Of a stretch of 64,000 nucleotides of DNA, positions 1 through 8,782 are shown piece by piece. The notes under the pieces are model-generated. The model did no database searches, was not told where the DNA came from, and saw only the letters and a program-made list of their open reading frames with translations. This DNA comes from UBA7672 sp030824255 (GTDB lineage Bacteria; Pseudomonadota; Alphaproteobacteria; Caulobacterales; Hyphomonadaceae), in NCBI GenBank assembly GCA_942493305.1, contig OW818686.1, forward strand, positions 2,976,001-3,040,000, read 5' to 3'. Numbering within the stretch: the first letter of the stretch is position 1; each line of letters opens with the position of its first letter. The position numbers and the translations under genes were made by a program.

Positions 1-1050
1 GCGCTCAAGATCGATCCGGAGTCGCCGTTCGCATTGCGTCTCAAAGCGTACATTATTTCCACCAGTGCGACGACCGAGCTCTTTCAGCAGGGCGCCGTGC
101 TCTATGACAAGGCAACGGAAGCTTCGCGCTATTTGCGACGCGCGCTTGCGTCCGATCCGGATTTCGTTCCGGCGCTGGCGGGACTTGGCGAATACTACCG
201 GCGTTTCGAATGGCGATGGACAGAAGCGCGAACGATGATGGAGCGAGCGCTGGCGCTCGATCCCAACAATGCGGACGCGCACCTTTCGTACTCATATTAC
301 CTGTCCGGCGCGGGGCGATGCGTCGAGGCGCTTGAGCATTCGCGCGCTGCGCTGGAGATTGATCCCGAGTTTGGGTGGCGCACCTTGAGCGTTCCGCGCG
401 CTCTCAAATGTCTCGGGAGGTTTGCGGAATCCAACGCGGCCTACATCACCGCAATCAACCAAGACCCAGGGAACATGTTCATCCTGCGCGAGATGTACAT
501 GAACCACTTTGTGCGGGGCGAGGCGGACCTGCTGGAAAAGCTGCGGGTGCATGTTCGCGACACGTTGTGGAAGGGGGTGCCGCATCCCGATGTGCAGGGC
601 TGGCTGGACTGGACGGCGGTTGCGGTCGAGGCGTTGCGCGGGCAGCGCGCGCCATTTCTTGTGATGCTGGAACGCGAGGTTGGCGTGGACAAGCGCCCGG
701 GCGAGGCGCTGACGGTGACGGAGCTGCAGCGCCGCAAGGGCGATGTGATGTGGATCCAGGCCATGGAGTTTGCGGCGGCGGGCAGTCCGGAGCGGGCGAT
801 CGACATGCTTGAGGGCGCCATCACCGCAAACGCACTCTACATCCCGGAGACGATGCCCTACGGCGCGTATGAGTTCACGCCCGAGGTGCGGGCTAATCCG
901 CGTTATCAGTCGATCTGGAGAACCGATCCCAGACTCGTGGAGATTGCAAGCCTGCGGCTCGAGGCCCTTCGCGGCGGCCAGATGCATGGCATCCTGCCGG
1001 ATGGGCGCACGGTGACGCCGGGCGCCGCCTGCACGTCTGATTGTCCCTGA
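1..1050 (+). CDS. TPR-repeat protein, 5'-truncated by window edge
   Basis: The frame is open from base 1, so the gene begins upstream of the window; the TTG at 34 is only an internal codon. The visible 349 codons contain several tetratricopeptide-type helices with the usual A..LDP spacing (for example ALALDPNNADAHL near residue 85 and ALEIDPEFGW near 115), so a protein-protein scaffold is likely. In related bacteria such C-terminal TPR blocks often follow an N-terminal DNA-binding or adenylate-cyclase-like domain, but that part is not visible here. The stop at 1050 is followed by a strong hairpin terminator shared with the convergent rplI operon. Function beyond TPR scaffold is not determinable. 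Confidence 0.75.
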   Translation, partial: ALKIDPESPFALRLKAYIISTSATTELFQQGAVLYDKATEASRYLRRALASDPDFVPALAGLGEYYRRFEWRWTEARTMMERALALDPNNADAHLSYSYYLSGAGRCVEALEHSRAALEIDPEFGWRTLSVPRALKCLGRFAESNAAYITAINQDPGNMFILREMYMNHFVRGEADLLEKLRVHVRDTLWKGVPHPDVQGWLDWTAVAVEALRGQRAPFLVMLEREVGVDKRPGEALTVTELQRRKGDVMWIQAMEFAAAGSPERAIDMLEGAITANALYIPETMPYGAYEFTPEVRANPRYQSIWRTDPRLVEIASLRLEALRGGQMHGILPDGRTVTPGAACTSDCP

Positions 1051-1078
1051 CCGCGAGCTTCGTGAGCGGCCCAAAGCA

Positions 1079-1106
1079 AAAGGCCCGCTCTTGCGAGCGG
1101 GCCTTT
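1079..1106. terminator. Bidirectional intrinsic terminator between TPR gene and rplI
   Basis: A perfect 12-bp stem, AAAGGCCCGCTC (1079-1090) with GAGCGGGCCTTT (1095-1106), closes on a TTGC loop. The forward side is followed by a T-rich stretch, and on the reverse strand the stem is followed by TTGCTTT. It lies between two convergent genes, so it probably ends both transcripts. Confidence 0.85.
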
Positions 1107-1134
1107 CTTCATTTGATCAGTCGAGATCCGGAGA

Positions 1135-1722
1135 TCAGCCGTCGATCGGGCCGCGGTCGAAACCGGCGGCCTGAGCGGCAGCAGCGATTTCCTTGGCGGC
1201 TTCTTCGTCGGCAGCCTTGTCAGCAGCCTGACCAGCGGCGATGACGTTCTCGCCCTTGGCCTGGCGTTCAGCTTCGTCCGGCGAACGGGCGACGTTGAGC
1301 GTGACCTTGAGTGCGACTTCCGGGTGCAGGCGGATCGTGACGTCGTGCATGCCGATCGTCTTGATCGGCTGGTTGATCGCCACGTGCTTGCGCTCGATTT
1401 TGTGGCCGGCGGCGTTGATCGCGTCCGCGATATCGCGGGCCGCAACCGAACCGTACAGCTGGCCGGTTTCGCCGGCCTGGCGGATCAGCACGTAGGTCGT
1501 GCCGTCCAGCGCCTGGCCTTCGCCTTGCGCTGCAGCCTTGGCTTTTTCGTTACGCGCTTCGATAGCGACGCGTTCACGCTCGAACCGGGCCTTGTTGGCG
1601 TCGGTGGCGAGGAGAGCCTTGTGCTGCGGCAGCAGGTAGTTGCGGGCGAAGCCGTTCTTGACCTTAACCACGTCGCCGATGACGCCGAGGTTTTCAACGC
1701 GTTCCAGGAGGATGACTTGCAT
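1135..1722 (-). CDS. rplI: 50S ribosomal protein L9
   Basis: This is the large-subunit protein L9, which binds 23S rRNA near the L1 stalk and helps maintain reading frame. The N-terminus (MQVILLERVENLGVIGDVV followed by a K.GFARN.LLP segment) is the L9 signature. The 195 residues exceed the usual ~150 because of an Ala/Glu-rich C-terminal extension of about 45 residues, a feature often seen in alphaproteobacteria. It is the last gene of the rpsF-rpsR-rplI operon, 14 bases after rpsR, and ends at the hairpin terminator at 1079-1106. Confidence 0.98.
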   Translation of the reverse strand: MQVILLERVENLGVIGDVVKVKNGFARNYLLPQHKALLATDANKARFERERVAIEARNEKAKAAAQGEGQALDGTTYVLIRQAGETGQLYGSVAARDIADAINAAGHKIERKHVAINQPIKTIGMHDVTIRLHPEVALKVTLNVARSPDEAERQAKGENVIAAGQAADKAADEEAAKEIAAAAQAAGFDRGPIDG

Positions 1723-1736
1723 AGGATGTTTCCTCC

Positions 1737-1997
1737 CTATTTCACGAGATACGGAAGCAGCGACAGGTGGCGCGCGCGTTTGATCGCTTGCGACAGGACG
1801 CGTTGCTTCTTGGCCGAGACGGCCGTGATGCGGGCAGGAACGATCTTGCCCTTCTCCGAGACGTAACGCTGGAGAAGTTTCACGTCCTTGTAGTCGATCG
1901 CTGGGGCGTCAGCGCCAGAGAACGGGCACACCTTGCGCCGGCGGCCGAACGGGCGGCGCGACGGCAGGTTGGCGATGTTGATTTTCTGTTGAGCCAT
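1737..1997 (-). CDS. rpsR: 30S ribosomal protein S18
   Basis: Small-subunit protein S18 (86 residues), which forms a heterodimer with S6 on the platform of the 30S subunit. The motif DYKDVKLLQRYVSEKGKI, followed by the R.T.V..K.QR.L..AIKRAR.L.LLP block, is diagnostic. The length is normal. It sits between rpsF and rplI, 19 bases downstream of rpsF, in the standard bacterial operon order. An N-terminal cysteine (C24) remains from the zinc-binding form but the full set of ligands is not obvious. Confidence 0.98.
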   Translation of the reverse strand: MAQQKINIANLPSRRPFGRRRKVCPFSGADAPAIDYKDVKLLQRYVSEKGKIVPARITAVSAKKQRVLSQAIKRARHLSLLPYLVK

Positions 1998-2016
1998 TGT
2001 GTTCTGCTCCTACCGC

Positions 2017-2481
2017 TTAACGGTCACGCGGAGGACGGGGCGGACGATCGCCACGGTCTTCGCGGGGGGGACGATCGCCGCGGGGCGGACGATCACCGAA
2101 GCCGCCGCCGCCGAAGCCGCCGCCGAAGTCGTCACGATCGCGCTTGCGGTCGTCACGGTCCTTGCGGGCCACGACGGGCGAGGGCTCGTTCGTAAGTTCT
2201 TCGACCTTGACGGTGAGGAAGCGCAGCACGTCTTCGTTGATACGGAGACGGCGCTCGATCTCGTGGATCACGGGACCGGGGGCGTCGATGTTGATCAGCG
2301 AATAGTGAGCCTTGCGCGACTTCTTGATCGGATAGGCGAGGTTGCGGAGGCCCCAGTACTCGGTCTTGCCGACCGTGCCCTGGCCTTCCGTGACGATCTT
2401 GGTGATGTCTTCCACCAAGGCTTCGACCTGTTGCGGGGAAATATCGGGTCGCGTGACGACCACGTGTTCGTAAAGTGCCAT
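2017..2481 (-). CDS. rpsF: 30S ribosomal protein S6
   Basis: S6 (154 residues) pairs with S18 in the 30S platform. The start is taken at 2481 (MALYEHVVVTRPDISPQQ), which matches the family and follows a purine-rich AAGGGA ribosome-binding site; the same frame continues 33 codons upstream but that part is not S6-like. Core motifs include VEDI...TEGQGTVGKTEYWG and LAYPIKKSRKAHY. The C-terminal 40 residues are an unusually long Arg/Asp/Gly-rich low-complexity tail (repeated DRPPR units), probably a disordered RNA-binding extension. First gene of the rpsF-rpsR-rplI operon; divergent from fabD. Confidence 0.97.
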   Translation of the reverse strand: MALYEHVVVTRPDISPQQVEALVEDITKIVTEGQGTVGKTEYWGLRNLAYPIKKSRKAHYSLINIDAPGPVIHEIERRLRINEDVLRFLTVKVEELTNEPSPVVARKDRDDRKRDRDDFGGGFGGGGFGDRPPRGDRPPREDRGDRPPRPPRDR

Positions 2482-2713
2482 TTTTATCCCTTCTTGGAGG
2501 GGCGGCGCATACGGTCCGAAGGGCGGACCGGCCACGATGGATCCCGTGCGCCCGGAATGGGACAAGGGACCGCCTCTCACTGGAAGCGGCGGGCTATACA
2601 GTAAAAAGGCCAGAAATCAAGCGTTCCACAGCGTCAAAGGCCGTTCACCTTGCGCGCAATCGCGCCAGTTCATAGGAGAACCCAGTCCAGTTCCTGATTC
2701 CAAGGGATTTTCC

Positions 2714-3673
2714 ATGTCGTTTGCTTTCATCTTCCCCGGCCAGGGCTCGCAGGCGGTCGGTATGGGGAAAGAGCTTGCGGAGGCGTTCCCGGCTGCGAAG
2801 GCGGTGTTCGACGAGGTGGACGCCGCGCTGGGCGAGAAGCTTTCGGACCTGATCTGGAACGGGCCGATCGAGACGCTGACTCTGACGGCAAATGCACAGC
2901 CGGCGCTGATGGCGGTGAGCCTCGCGGCTGCGCGGGCGCTTGAGGCTGGTTTTGGCGTGAAGGTTTCACAGGCGGCGTTTGTTGCGGGTCATTCGCTGGG
3001 TGAGTATTCGGCGTTGGCGGCGGCCGGCGCGCTGAGCGTGACGGATGCGGCCCGGCTGCTGCGCAAGCGCGGCGAGGCGATGCAGGCTGCCGTTCCGGTT
3101 GGTCAGGGCGCCATGGCGGCGCTGATCGGCAAGGTCGATGTCGAGATTGCGGAAGTCATTGTGCTGGAAGGATCAGCGGGCGGTACGGTCGTCGTGGCCA
3201 ACGACAATAACAACGGCAATGTGGTGATATCCGGCACGAAGGCTGGGGTTGAGGCAGCGATTGCTGCGGCGAAGGCCAAGGGCGTGAAGGCGATCTCCTT
3301 GCCCGTGTCGGCGCCGTTCCATTCGCCGTTGATGGCGCCGGCGGCCGTCGAGATGGAAAAGGCGCTTGCTGCCGCGACGATTGCTAAGCCTGTCGTTCCG
3401 GTGGTTGCCAATGTGACGGCGCGTCCGATCAGCGAGCCTGTCGATATCCGCCGCTTGCTGGTCGAGCAGGTGACTGGACGGGTGCGCTGGCGCGAAAGCA
3501 TTCAGTGGATGGCCGAGTCGCAGGATAAGGGTGGCGGCGGCGTGACCACGTTTGTGGAAACGGGCGCGGGCAAGCAGCTGTCGGGTATGGTCAAACGCAA
3601 TGCGCCGGAGGCCGTGACCGTGGCGCTGAACACGCCGGCGGATCTTGAGGCATTTGCGAAGTCGTTGTCGTAG
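2714..3673 (+). CDS. fabD: Malonyl-CoA:ACP transacylase
   Basis: Transfers malonyl groups from CoA to acyl carrier protein, supplying the extender unit for fatty-acid synthesis. The start at 2714 gives the family N-terminus MSFAFIFPGQGSQAVGMG; upstream codons in the same frame are not conserved. The nucleophile serine lies in GHSLGEYSALAA and the acid/base histidine in the PVSAPFHSPLM segment. Length 319 residues, typical for FabD. First gene of the cluster fabD-fabG-acpP-fabF, 30 bases before fabG and divergent from rpsF across about 230 bases that must hold both promoters. Confidence 0.98.
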   Translation: MSFAFIFPGQGSQAVGMGKELAEAFPAAKAVFDEVDAALGEKLSDLIWNGPIETLTLTANAQPALMAVSLAAARALEAGFGVKVSQAAFVAGHSLGEYSALAAAGALSVTDAARLLRKRGEAMQAAVPVGQGAMAALIGKVDVEIAEVIVLEGSAGGTVVVANDNNNGNVVISGTKAGVEAAIAAAKAKGVKAISLPVSAPFHSPLMAPAAVEMEKALAAATIAKPVVPVVANVTARPISEPVDIRRLLVEQVTGRVRWRESIQWMAESQDKGGGGVTTFVETGAGKQLSGMVKRNAPEAVTVALNTPADLEAFAKSLS

Positions 3674-3703
3674 GAATTTGGCTCTCAGCCAGGAGAAACT
3701 CGG

Positions 3704-4438
3704 ATGTTCAACCTAACTGGCCGTTACGCCCTTGTGACCGGCGCTTCGGGCGGCATTGGCGGATCGATCGCCAAGGCGCTGGCGGATGCGGGCGCGAAGG
3801 TGGCGCTGTCGGGGACGCGGGTCGAGGCGCTGGAAGCGGCCCAGAAGGACATCCCGAACTCGATCATCCTGCCATGCAATCTGGCTGACCCTGTCGCTAC
3901 GTCTGAACTTGTCGGCAAGGCTGAAGAGGCGCTGGGCGGCCTGGACATTCTGGTGTCCAACGCGGGTCTCACCAAGGATGGCCTCCTGATGCGCATGAAG
4001 GAAGAGGACTGGCAGACCGTCCTCGACGTCAACCTTGGCGCCTATTACAGACTGTCCAAAGCGGCCATGCGGGGCATGATGAAGCGCCGCTACGGCCGGA
4101 TCATCGGAATCACCTCGGTTGTGGGCGTTACCGGCAATGGCGGGCAGACCAACTATGCCGCCTCCAAGGCCGGGATGATCGGATTTTCCAAGTCGCTGGC
4201 GCAGGAAGTGGCCAGCAGAAACATTACGGTGAACTGCATCGCCCCCGGTTTCATCGCGACGCCGATGACGGACGTGCTGAAAGACGACCAGAAAGAGGCG
4301 CTTTTGAAGGGAATTCCCGCAGGAAGATTGGGGTCGGGGGCTGACATTGCCGCCGCCGCGCTCTATCTCGCTTCGGATGAATCCGCTTACGTGACGGGCC
4401 AGACCCTGCATGTTAACGGCGGCATGGCGATGATCTAG
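3704..4438 (+). CDS. fabG: 3-oxoacyl-ACP reductase
   Basis: NADPH-dependent short-chain dehydrogenase that reduces beta-ketoacyl-ACP. The nucleotide-binding motif TGASGGIGGSIAKAL is at residues 13-27, NAG at about 88, the catalytic serine lies in GITSVVGVTGNGG and the catalytic YxxxK in NYAASKAG. Length 244 is standard. A good AGGAGA ribosome-binding site precedes the ATG. It follows fabD and precedes acpP, the usual alphaproteobacterial order, so FabG rather than a general SDR assignment is well supported. Confidence 0.98.
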   Translation: MFNLTGRYALVTGASGGIGGSIAKALADAGAKVALSGTRVEALEAAQKDIPNSIILPCNLADPVATSELVGKAEEALGGLDILVSNAGLTKDGLLMRMKEEDWQTVLDVNLGAYYRLSKAAMRGMMKRRYGRIIGITSVVGVTGNGGQTNYAASKAGMIGFSKSLAQEVASRNITVNCIAPGFIATPMTDVLKDDQKEALLKGIPAGRLGSGADIAAAALYLASDESAYVTGQTLHVNGGMAMI

Positions 4439-4545
4439 GCCGGGCCTGAATTGGCAGCTATGGTCAAAGAAATTGAGGCGTGTTACCGCGCCGCAACGAT
4501 GGTTTTTCAGGGCCCTTCAGGGCCGTACGACTGGAAGGGATACAG

Positions 4546-4779
4546 ATGTCCGACGTGATCGAGCGCGTGAAGAAAATCGTGGTCGAGCGCCTGGAAGTGG
4601 ACGCCGAGAAGGTCAACGAGAAGGCATCCTTCATCGACGACCTCGGCGCCGACTCGCTCGACCTGGTCGAGCTCGTGATGGCGTTTGAAGAAGAGTTCGG
4701 CATCGAGATCCCGGACGACGTCCAGGAGCAAATCGGCACGGTTGGCGACGCCGTTCGCTTCATCAAAGAGCGCGTCTAA
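4546..4779 (+). CDS. acpP: Acyl carrier protein
   Basis: Carrier of growing fatty-acyl chains on a phosphopantetheine arm. The 77-residue acidic protein starts at 4546 (MSDVIERVKKIVVERLEVD) and contains the invariant GADSLDLVELVM motif; the serine in DSL is the phosphopantetheine attachment site. Upstream in-frame codons are excluded because the family starts here. The roughly 110-base gap after fabG may carry a separate acpP promoter, as is common since ACP is needed in large amounts, but none could be identified by eye. fabF follows 30 bases later. Confidence 0.98.
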   Translation: MSDVIERVKKIVVERLEVDAEKVNEKASFIDDLGADSLDLVELVMAFEEEFGIEIPDDVQEQIGTVGDAVRFIKERV

Positions 4780-4809
4780 CCGGCGCGTACTCCGGCCGGG
4801 AGTTCTCAC

Positions 4810-6093
4810 ATGCGGCGCGTCGTCATTACCGGCATGGGACTCGTGACGCCACTGGCCTATGGCCGGGAAGCGTCATGGAAGAAGCTTGTGGCCGGCGAGT
4901 CCGGCCTCAAGAACGTCGACCTGTTCGACACGTCCGACCTCGCTTGCAAGATCGGCGGCCAGGTGCCGTGGGTCAGCGGGCGGGGCGGCGGTTCGGCGGG
5001 CGATCCTGACTCGTTCGATCCCGACAAGACCATGTCGGCGAAAGAGCAGCGCCGTGTCGACGAGTTCATCCTGTACGCAATCGCGGCCGCTGACGAAGCG
5101 ATCAGCGATTCCGGATGGAAGCCGGAGTCCTACGAGGACAAGGTTCGCACCGGCGTGCTGATTGGCTCCGGAATTGGCGGCCTGAAGGCAATCGCTGATA
5201 CGGCCATCGAGCTGCACGAGAAGGGGCCGCGGCGCATCTCGCCGTTCTTCATCCCGAGCGCGCTGATCAACCTCGCGTCTGGTCAACTCTCCATCAAGCA
5301 TGGCTTCAAGGGTCCCAACCACGCTGTGGTCACGGCCTGCGCCACCGGCGCTCACGCGATCGGCGACAGCGTGCGCCTGATCCAGTGGGGCGATGCTGAC
5401 GTGATGGTGGCAGGCGGAACAGAGGCTTCGGTCTGCCGCATCGGCTATGCGGGCTTCATCGCCTGCCGCGCGATGTCGACCAGCTTCAACGATACGCCGA
5501 CGAAGGCTTCGCGCCCTTATGACAAGGATCGCGATGGCTTCGTGATGGGCGAAGGCGCCGGCATTGTGGTGCTTGAGGAATATGAGCACGCGAAGAAGCG
5601 CGGCGCGAAAATCTATGCGGAAGTCGTGGGCTATGGCCTCACGGGCGATGCATTCCACATTACGTCGCCGGACGAGACTGGCGATGGCGGCGAACGCGCG
5701 ATGCGTACGGCGCTGCAGCGGTCAGGTCTCGATCCGTCCGAGATCGATTACGTGAACGCGCATGGCACATCGACGCCCGCGGGTGATGAGATCGAAGTGC
5801 GTGCGGTTGCGCGCGTGCTGGGCGATGCGGCGGCGACGACGCACCTGTCCTCCACCAAGTCTGCTATAGGGCACCTGCTCGGCGCAGCCGGTTCGGTCGA
5901 GGCGATCTTTTGCGCCCTGGCGATCCGTGACGGGGTGATCCCGCCAACGCTGAACCTCGACAATCCGTCGTTCGACTCGCCGATCAACCTCACGCCGCAC
6001 AAGGCTGTGAAGAAGAAAGTGCGCGCTGCGCTGTCCAATTCGTTCGGCTTCGGCGGCACCAACGCGGCCCTTGTGATCAAGGCCCCGGACTAA
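4810..6093 (+). CDS. fabF: Beta-ketoacyl-ACP synthase II
   Basis: Elongating condensing enzyme of fatty-acid synthesis. The Cys-His-His triad is visible: Cys in VVTACATGAHAIG, His in NAHGTSTPAGD and His in SAIGHLLGAAGSVEA; the C-terminal glycine-rich loop is NSFGFGGTNAALV. The 427 residues match KASII. It follows acpP directly. The N-terminal region has a small Gly/Ser-rich stretch (SGRGGGSAGDPDSFDPDK, residues 56-73) that looks slightly longer than in the E. coli enzyme. MltG follows 47 bases downstream. Confidence 0.98.
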   Translation: MRRVVITGMGLVTPLAYGREASWKKLVAGESGLKNVDLFDTSDLACKIGGQVPWVSGRGGGSAGDPDSFDPDKTMSAKEQRRVDEFILYAIAAADEAISDSGWKPESYEDKVRTGVLIGSGIGGLKAIADTAIELHEKGPRRISPFFIPSALINLASGQLSIKHGFKGPNHAVVTACATGAHAIGDSVRLIQWGDADVMVAGGTEASVCRIGYAGFIACRAMSTSFNDTPTKASRPYDKDRDGFVMGEGAGIVVLEEYEHAKKRGAKIYAEVVGYGLTGDAFHITSPDETGDGGERAMRTALQRSGLDPSEIDYVNAHGTSTPAGDEIEVRAVARVLGDAAATTHLSSTKSAIGHLLGAAGSVEAIFCALAIRDGVIPPTLNLDNPSFDSPINLTPHKAVKKKVRAALSNSFGFGGTNAALVIKAPD

Positions 6094-6140
6094 CTTCCCG
6101 AAGCAGGGTAAGACTGGCGGGCCGTCTAGGGAGTTCGTGC

Positions 6141-7208
6141 TTGGGCAAGCTTTTTGGCTTTCTGCTCGTATTGGTCCTGCTGGCTGGCGCAGTCGCCGGC
6201 GGCGGATGGTTCTGGCTCAACGGCGTCTACACCAGCGCGGGCCCCTTAACTGAAGATGGCAAGCCGCGCGCGGTTCTCGTCGAACGTGGATCGAGCACAC
6301 AGGCGATCGCGACGAAGCTTCACGAGGCTGGCGCAATCACTGACGCAGATCAGTTCCGACTGGCGCTGCGGGTACGCGAGTTAATGGGCGACAAGCCCGT
6401 GATGAAGGCCGGCGAGTACGAGATCGATAGCGGCGCCAGCATGGAGCGCATCGTGGAGCAGCTGAGCACGGGCTCGCCGCTTCAGTATGCGGTGATTGTT
6501 CCCGAAGGCCTGAGCACGATCCAGATCCTCGAGATCCTTGCGGAACGTGAATGGAAGGCGACGGGCGGTTCGACGCTTGCCTACAAGCTCGCGGGTGAGG
6601 CGCCGGCGCAGGTTAGTGAAGGCGTGCTGTTGCCGGGCGATTACGCGGTGACGCGCGGCGATACGGTCGAGAGCGTGGTTGAGCGCATGAAGAAGGCGCA
6701 GCAGGATCTGCTTGATGAGCTCTGGGACAATCGGGCGGCGGACCTGCCGGTGTCGACGCGGGAAGATGCCATCAAGCTGGCTTCGGTCGTTGAGCGTGAG
6801 ACAGGCAATTCGGACGAACAGCCGGAAGTGGCTGCGGTGTTCGAAAACCGGCTGAAGATAGGTATGCCGCTTCAGGCAGATTCGACGACGGTCTACGGCA
6901 TAACGAAAGGCAAACCACTTGGGCGGTCGATCACCCGGAAGGACCTGGACGCCAAGACGCCGTGGAACACCTACCAGATATCGGGCCTGCCCGAGACGCC
7001 AATTTGCAACCCCGGCGCTGGCGCGATCCGCGCGACGCTGAACCCGGCGGAGTCGAAGGCGATCTACTTCGTGGCGGATGGAACGGGCGCGCACGTGTTC
7101 GCAGAGACTTATGCCGAGCACCAGCGTAACGTCGACGCCTACTGGAAGCTGCGGAAGCAGAACGAGGCGGCGGGCGTCAACACGCCGGCAGTGCGCCCGC
7201 AGCGCTAA
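6141..7208 (+). CDS. mltG: Endolytic murein transglycosylase MltG
   Basis: Inner-membrane lytic transglycosylase (YceG family) that cleaves nascent glycan strands and helps end chain elongation. It starts with TTG at 6141, nine bases after a GGGAG site. Residues 2-24 form a single transmembrane anchor (LFGFLLVLVLLAGAVAGGGW), followed by a LysM-like periplasmic domain and the catalytic domain with the conserved ASVVERETG (catalytic Glu) and FENRLKIGMPLQADSTTVYG segments. The 355 residues fit the family. Its place between fabF and yicC/gmk is typical for alphaproteobacteria. Confidence 0.95.
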   Translation: MGKLFGFLLVLVLLAGAVAGGGWFWLNGVYTSAGPLTEDGKPRAVLVERGSSTQAIATKLHEAGAITDADQFRLALRVRELMGDKPVMKAGEYEIDSGASMERIVEQLSTGSPLQYAVIVPEGLSTIQILEILAEREWKATGGSTLAYKLAGEAPAQVSEGVLLPGDYAVTRGDTVESVVERMKKAQQDLLDELWDNRAADLPVSTREDAIKLASVVERETGNSDEQPEVAAVFENRLKIGMPLQADSTTVYGITKGKPLGRSITRKDLDAKTPWNTYQISGLPETPICNPGAGAIRATLNPAESKAIYFVADGTGAHVFAETYAEHQRNVDAYWKLRKQNEAAGVNTPAVRPQR

Positions 7209-7221
7209 CGGGACGGGGCAC

Positions 7222-8097
7222 ATGATCCGGGGCATGACGGGGTTTGGGCGCGCGCAGGGCCAGTCGCCCTGGGGCGTCTGGGTGTGGGAAGCGCGCTCAG
7301 TCAACGGGAAGACGGTGGACCTGCGGACGAATTATCCGCCCGGCTGCGAGGCCGTGGATTTCGAGGCGCGGCGGCGGGTGAAGGAACGCTTCCAGCGCGG
7401 AAGTTTTCAGCTGCAGCTGCGGATCGACTGGACAAAGGATCCGGGCGCCAACGCGATCGACACACGCGAACTGGCGCGTCTGGCGCGGCTGTCGCGGAAC
7501 TGGGCGGGCGCGGGGGTGGCGGCGGCGGGGTTTGGCGAGCTGGTGAGTGCGCCCGGCGTAATGAAGGGGGCTTTGCGGACGGGATCGGGCATCGATGAGG
7601 CGACGGCGAAGGAGCTGATCGCGGGTCTCGACAAGGCCCTGGATATGTTGGCCGAGGCGCGGGGGCGCGAGGGGCAGGATATCCTCGACCTGTTCAACGG
7701 GATGCTGGCGCAGATGGAGCAGCTTGCGGCGCAGGCGGCGGAGCATGCGGCGAAGCAGCCGGAGCTGGTGCGCGACCGGTTGAGGGCGCGGCTGGCGGAG
7801 CTCGGCAAGGATGCGGTGATCGATCCGGATCGTCAGGCGCAGGAAGTCCTGATGATGGCGAACCGCGCAGATGTTCGCGAGGAACTGGACCGGCTGACGG
7901 CGCATGTGGCTTCAGCGCGGCAGATCCTGAAGACCGGCGAAGCGGTCGGACGAAAGCTGGACTTTCTCTGTCAGGAGCTTAACCGGGAGGCCAATACGCT
8001 CTGCTCGAAATCGGCCAGCCTGGAGCTGACGAATTCGGGTCTGGCGTTGAAGTCCACGATCGACCAGTTCCGGGAGCAGGTTCAGAATGTCGAGTGA
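7222..8097 (+). CDS. YicC family protein (putative endoribonuclease)
   Basis: Member of the YicC/YloC family, which in E. coli acts as an endoribonuclease linked to sRNA turnover. The N-terminus MIRGMTGFGRAQ and the E.RSVN.K..DL block are family signatures, and the C-terminal RKLDFLCQELNREANTLCSKS segment is highly conserved. The start at 7222 gives 291 residues, the usual length. The 3' end overlaps gmk by 11 bases, the widespread yicC-gmk pairing that suggests translational coupling. Confidence 0.95.
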   Translation: MIRGMTGFGRAQGQSPWGVWVWEARSVNGKTVDLRTNYPPGCEAVDFEARRRVKERFQRGSFQLQLRIDWTKDPGANAIDTRELARLARLSRNWAGAGVAAAGFGELVSAPGVMKGALRTGSGIDEATAKELIAGLDKALDMLAEARGREGQDILDLFNGMLAQMEQLAAQAAEHAAKQPELVRDRLRARLAELGKDAVIDPDRQAQEVLMMANRADVREELDRLTAHVASARQILKTGEAVGRKLDFLCQELNREANTLCSKSASLELTNSGLALKSTIDQFREQVQNVE

Positions 8098-8782
8098 GCC
8101 CGTCCAGCGTGATCGTCCGCGGCGCGGGGTCATGTTCGTTATCTCGAGCCCGTCGGGCGCGGGAAAAACGACGCTGTGCCGGCGGCTGATTTCAGAGGTT
8201 CCGGGCGTACAGCTTTCTGTTTCCGCGACCACGCGCACGCCGCGTCCGGGCGAGTCCGACGCCGTCGATTATCACTTCCGCTCGGTCGAGCAGTTCGAGC
8301 GGATGATTGATGAGGATGACTTCCTCGAGTGGGCGAAGGTCTTCAAGAATTTCTACGGCACGCCGCGCTCTGAAGTCGAAGCACGGCTGGTGGCGGGCAC
8401 GGACGTGGTGTTCGACGTCGACTGGCAGGGCGCACGGGCGCTGAAGACCATTCGGCCGGGCGATGTGTGCTCGGTGTTCATCCTGCCGCCGGGTCTGGCG
8501 CAGCTGAAGCAGCGGCTGGAAGGCCGTCCCGGCGCTGATGAGAAGTCGGTTCAGAGCCGTCTCGATGGCGCGGGGCAGGATATCCTGCGCTGGGGCGAGT
8601 ATGACTTCGCCATCGTGAACGACAATCTTGATGCTGCTTTCGCAGAGTTGAAGGCGATCCTGTATGTCGAGCGGATGAAGCGCCAGCGCGCGTCGCTGGG
8701 CATCATGGTGGACCAGCTGCTGAAGGATGCGCGGCTTGCAACCAAGACCCAGAGCGGCAGCGCGACGGGCGAAGGCCACTAG
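8087..8782 (+). CDS. gmk: Guanylate kinase
   Basis: Phosphorylates GMP to GDP using ATP, an essential step in nucleotide supply. The P-loop is SSPSGAGKTTLCRRL, the GMP-binding region contains TTRTPRPGESDAVDYHF, and the lid has the R..GR...DE pattern (RLEGRPGADEKSVQSRL). Length 231 is slightly above the usual 205-215 because of a short C-terminal tail. It overlaps yicC by 11 bases and ends the fab-mltG-yicC-gmk run. A long reverse-strand frame overlaps it fully but is not credible there. Confidence 0.98.
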   Translation: MSSEPVQRDRPRRGVMFVISSPSGAGKTTLCRRLISEVPGVQLSVSATTRTPRPGESDAVDYHFRSVEQFERMIDEDDFLEWAKVFKNFYGTPRSEVEARLVAGTDVVFDVDWQGARALKTIRPGDVCSVFILPPGLAQLKQRLEGRPGADEKSVQSRLDGAGQDILRWGEYDFAIVNDNLDAAFAELKAILYVERMKRQRASLGIMVDQLLKDARLATKTQSGSATGEGH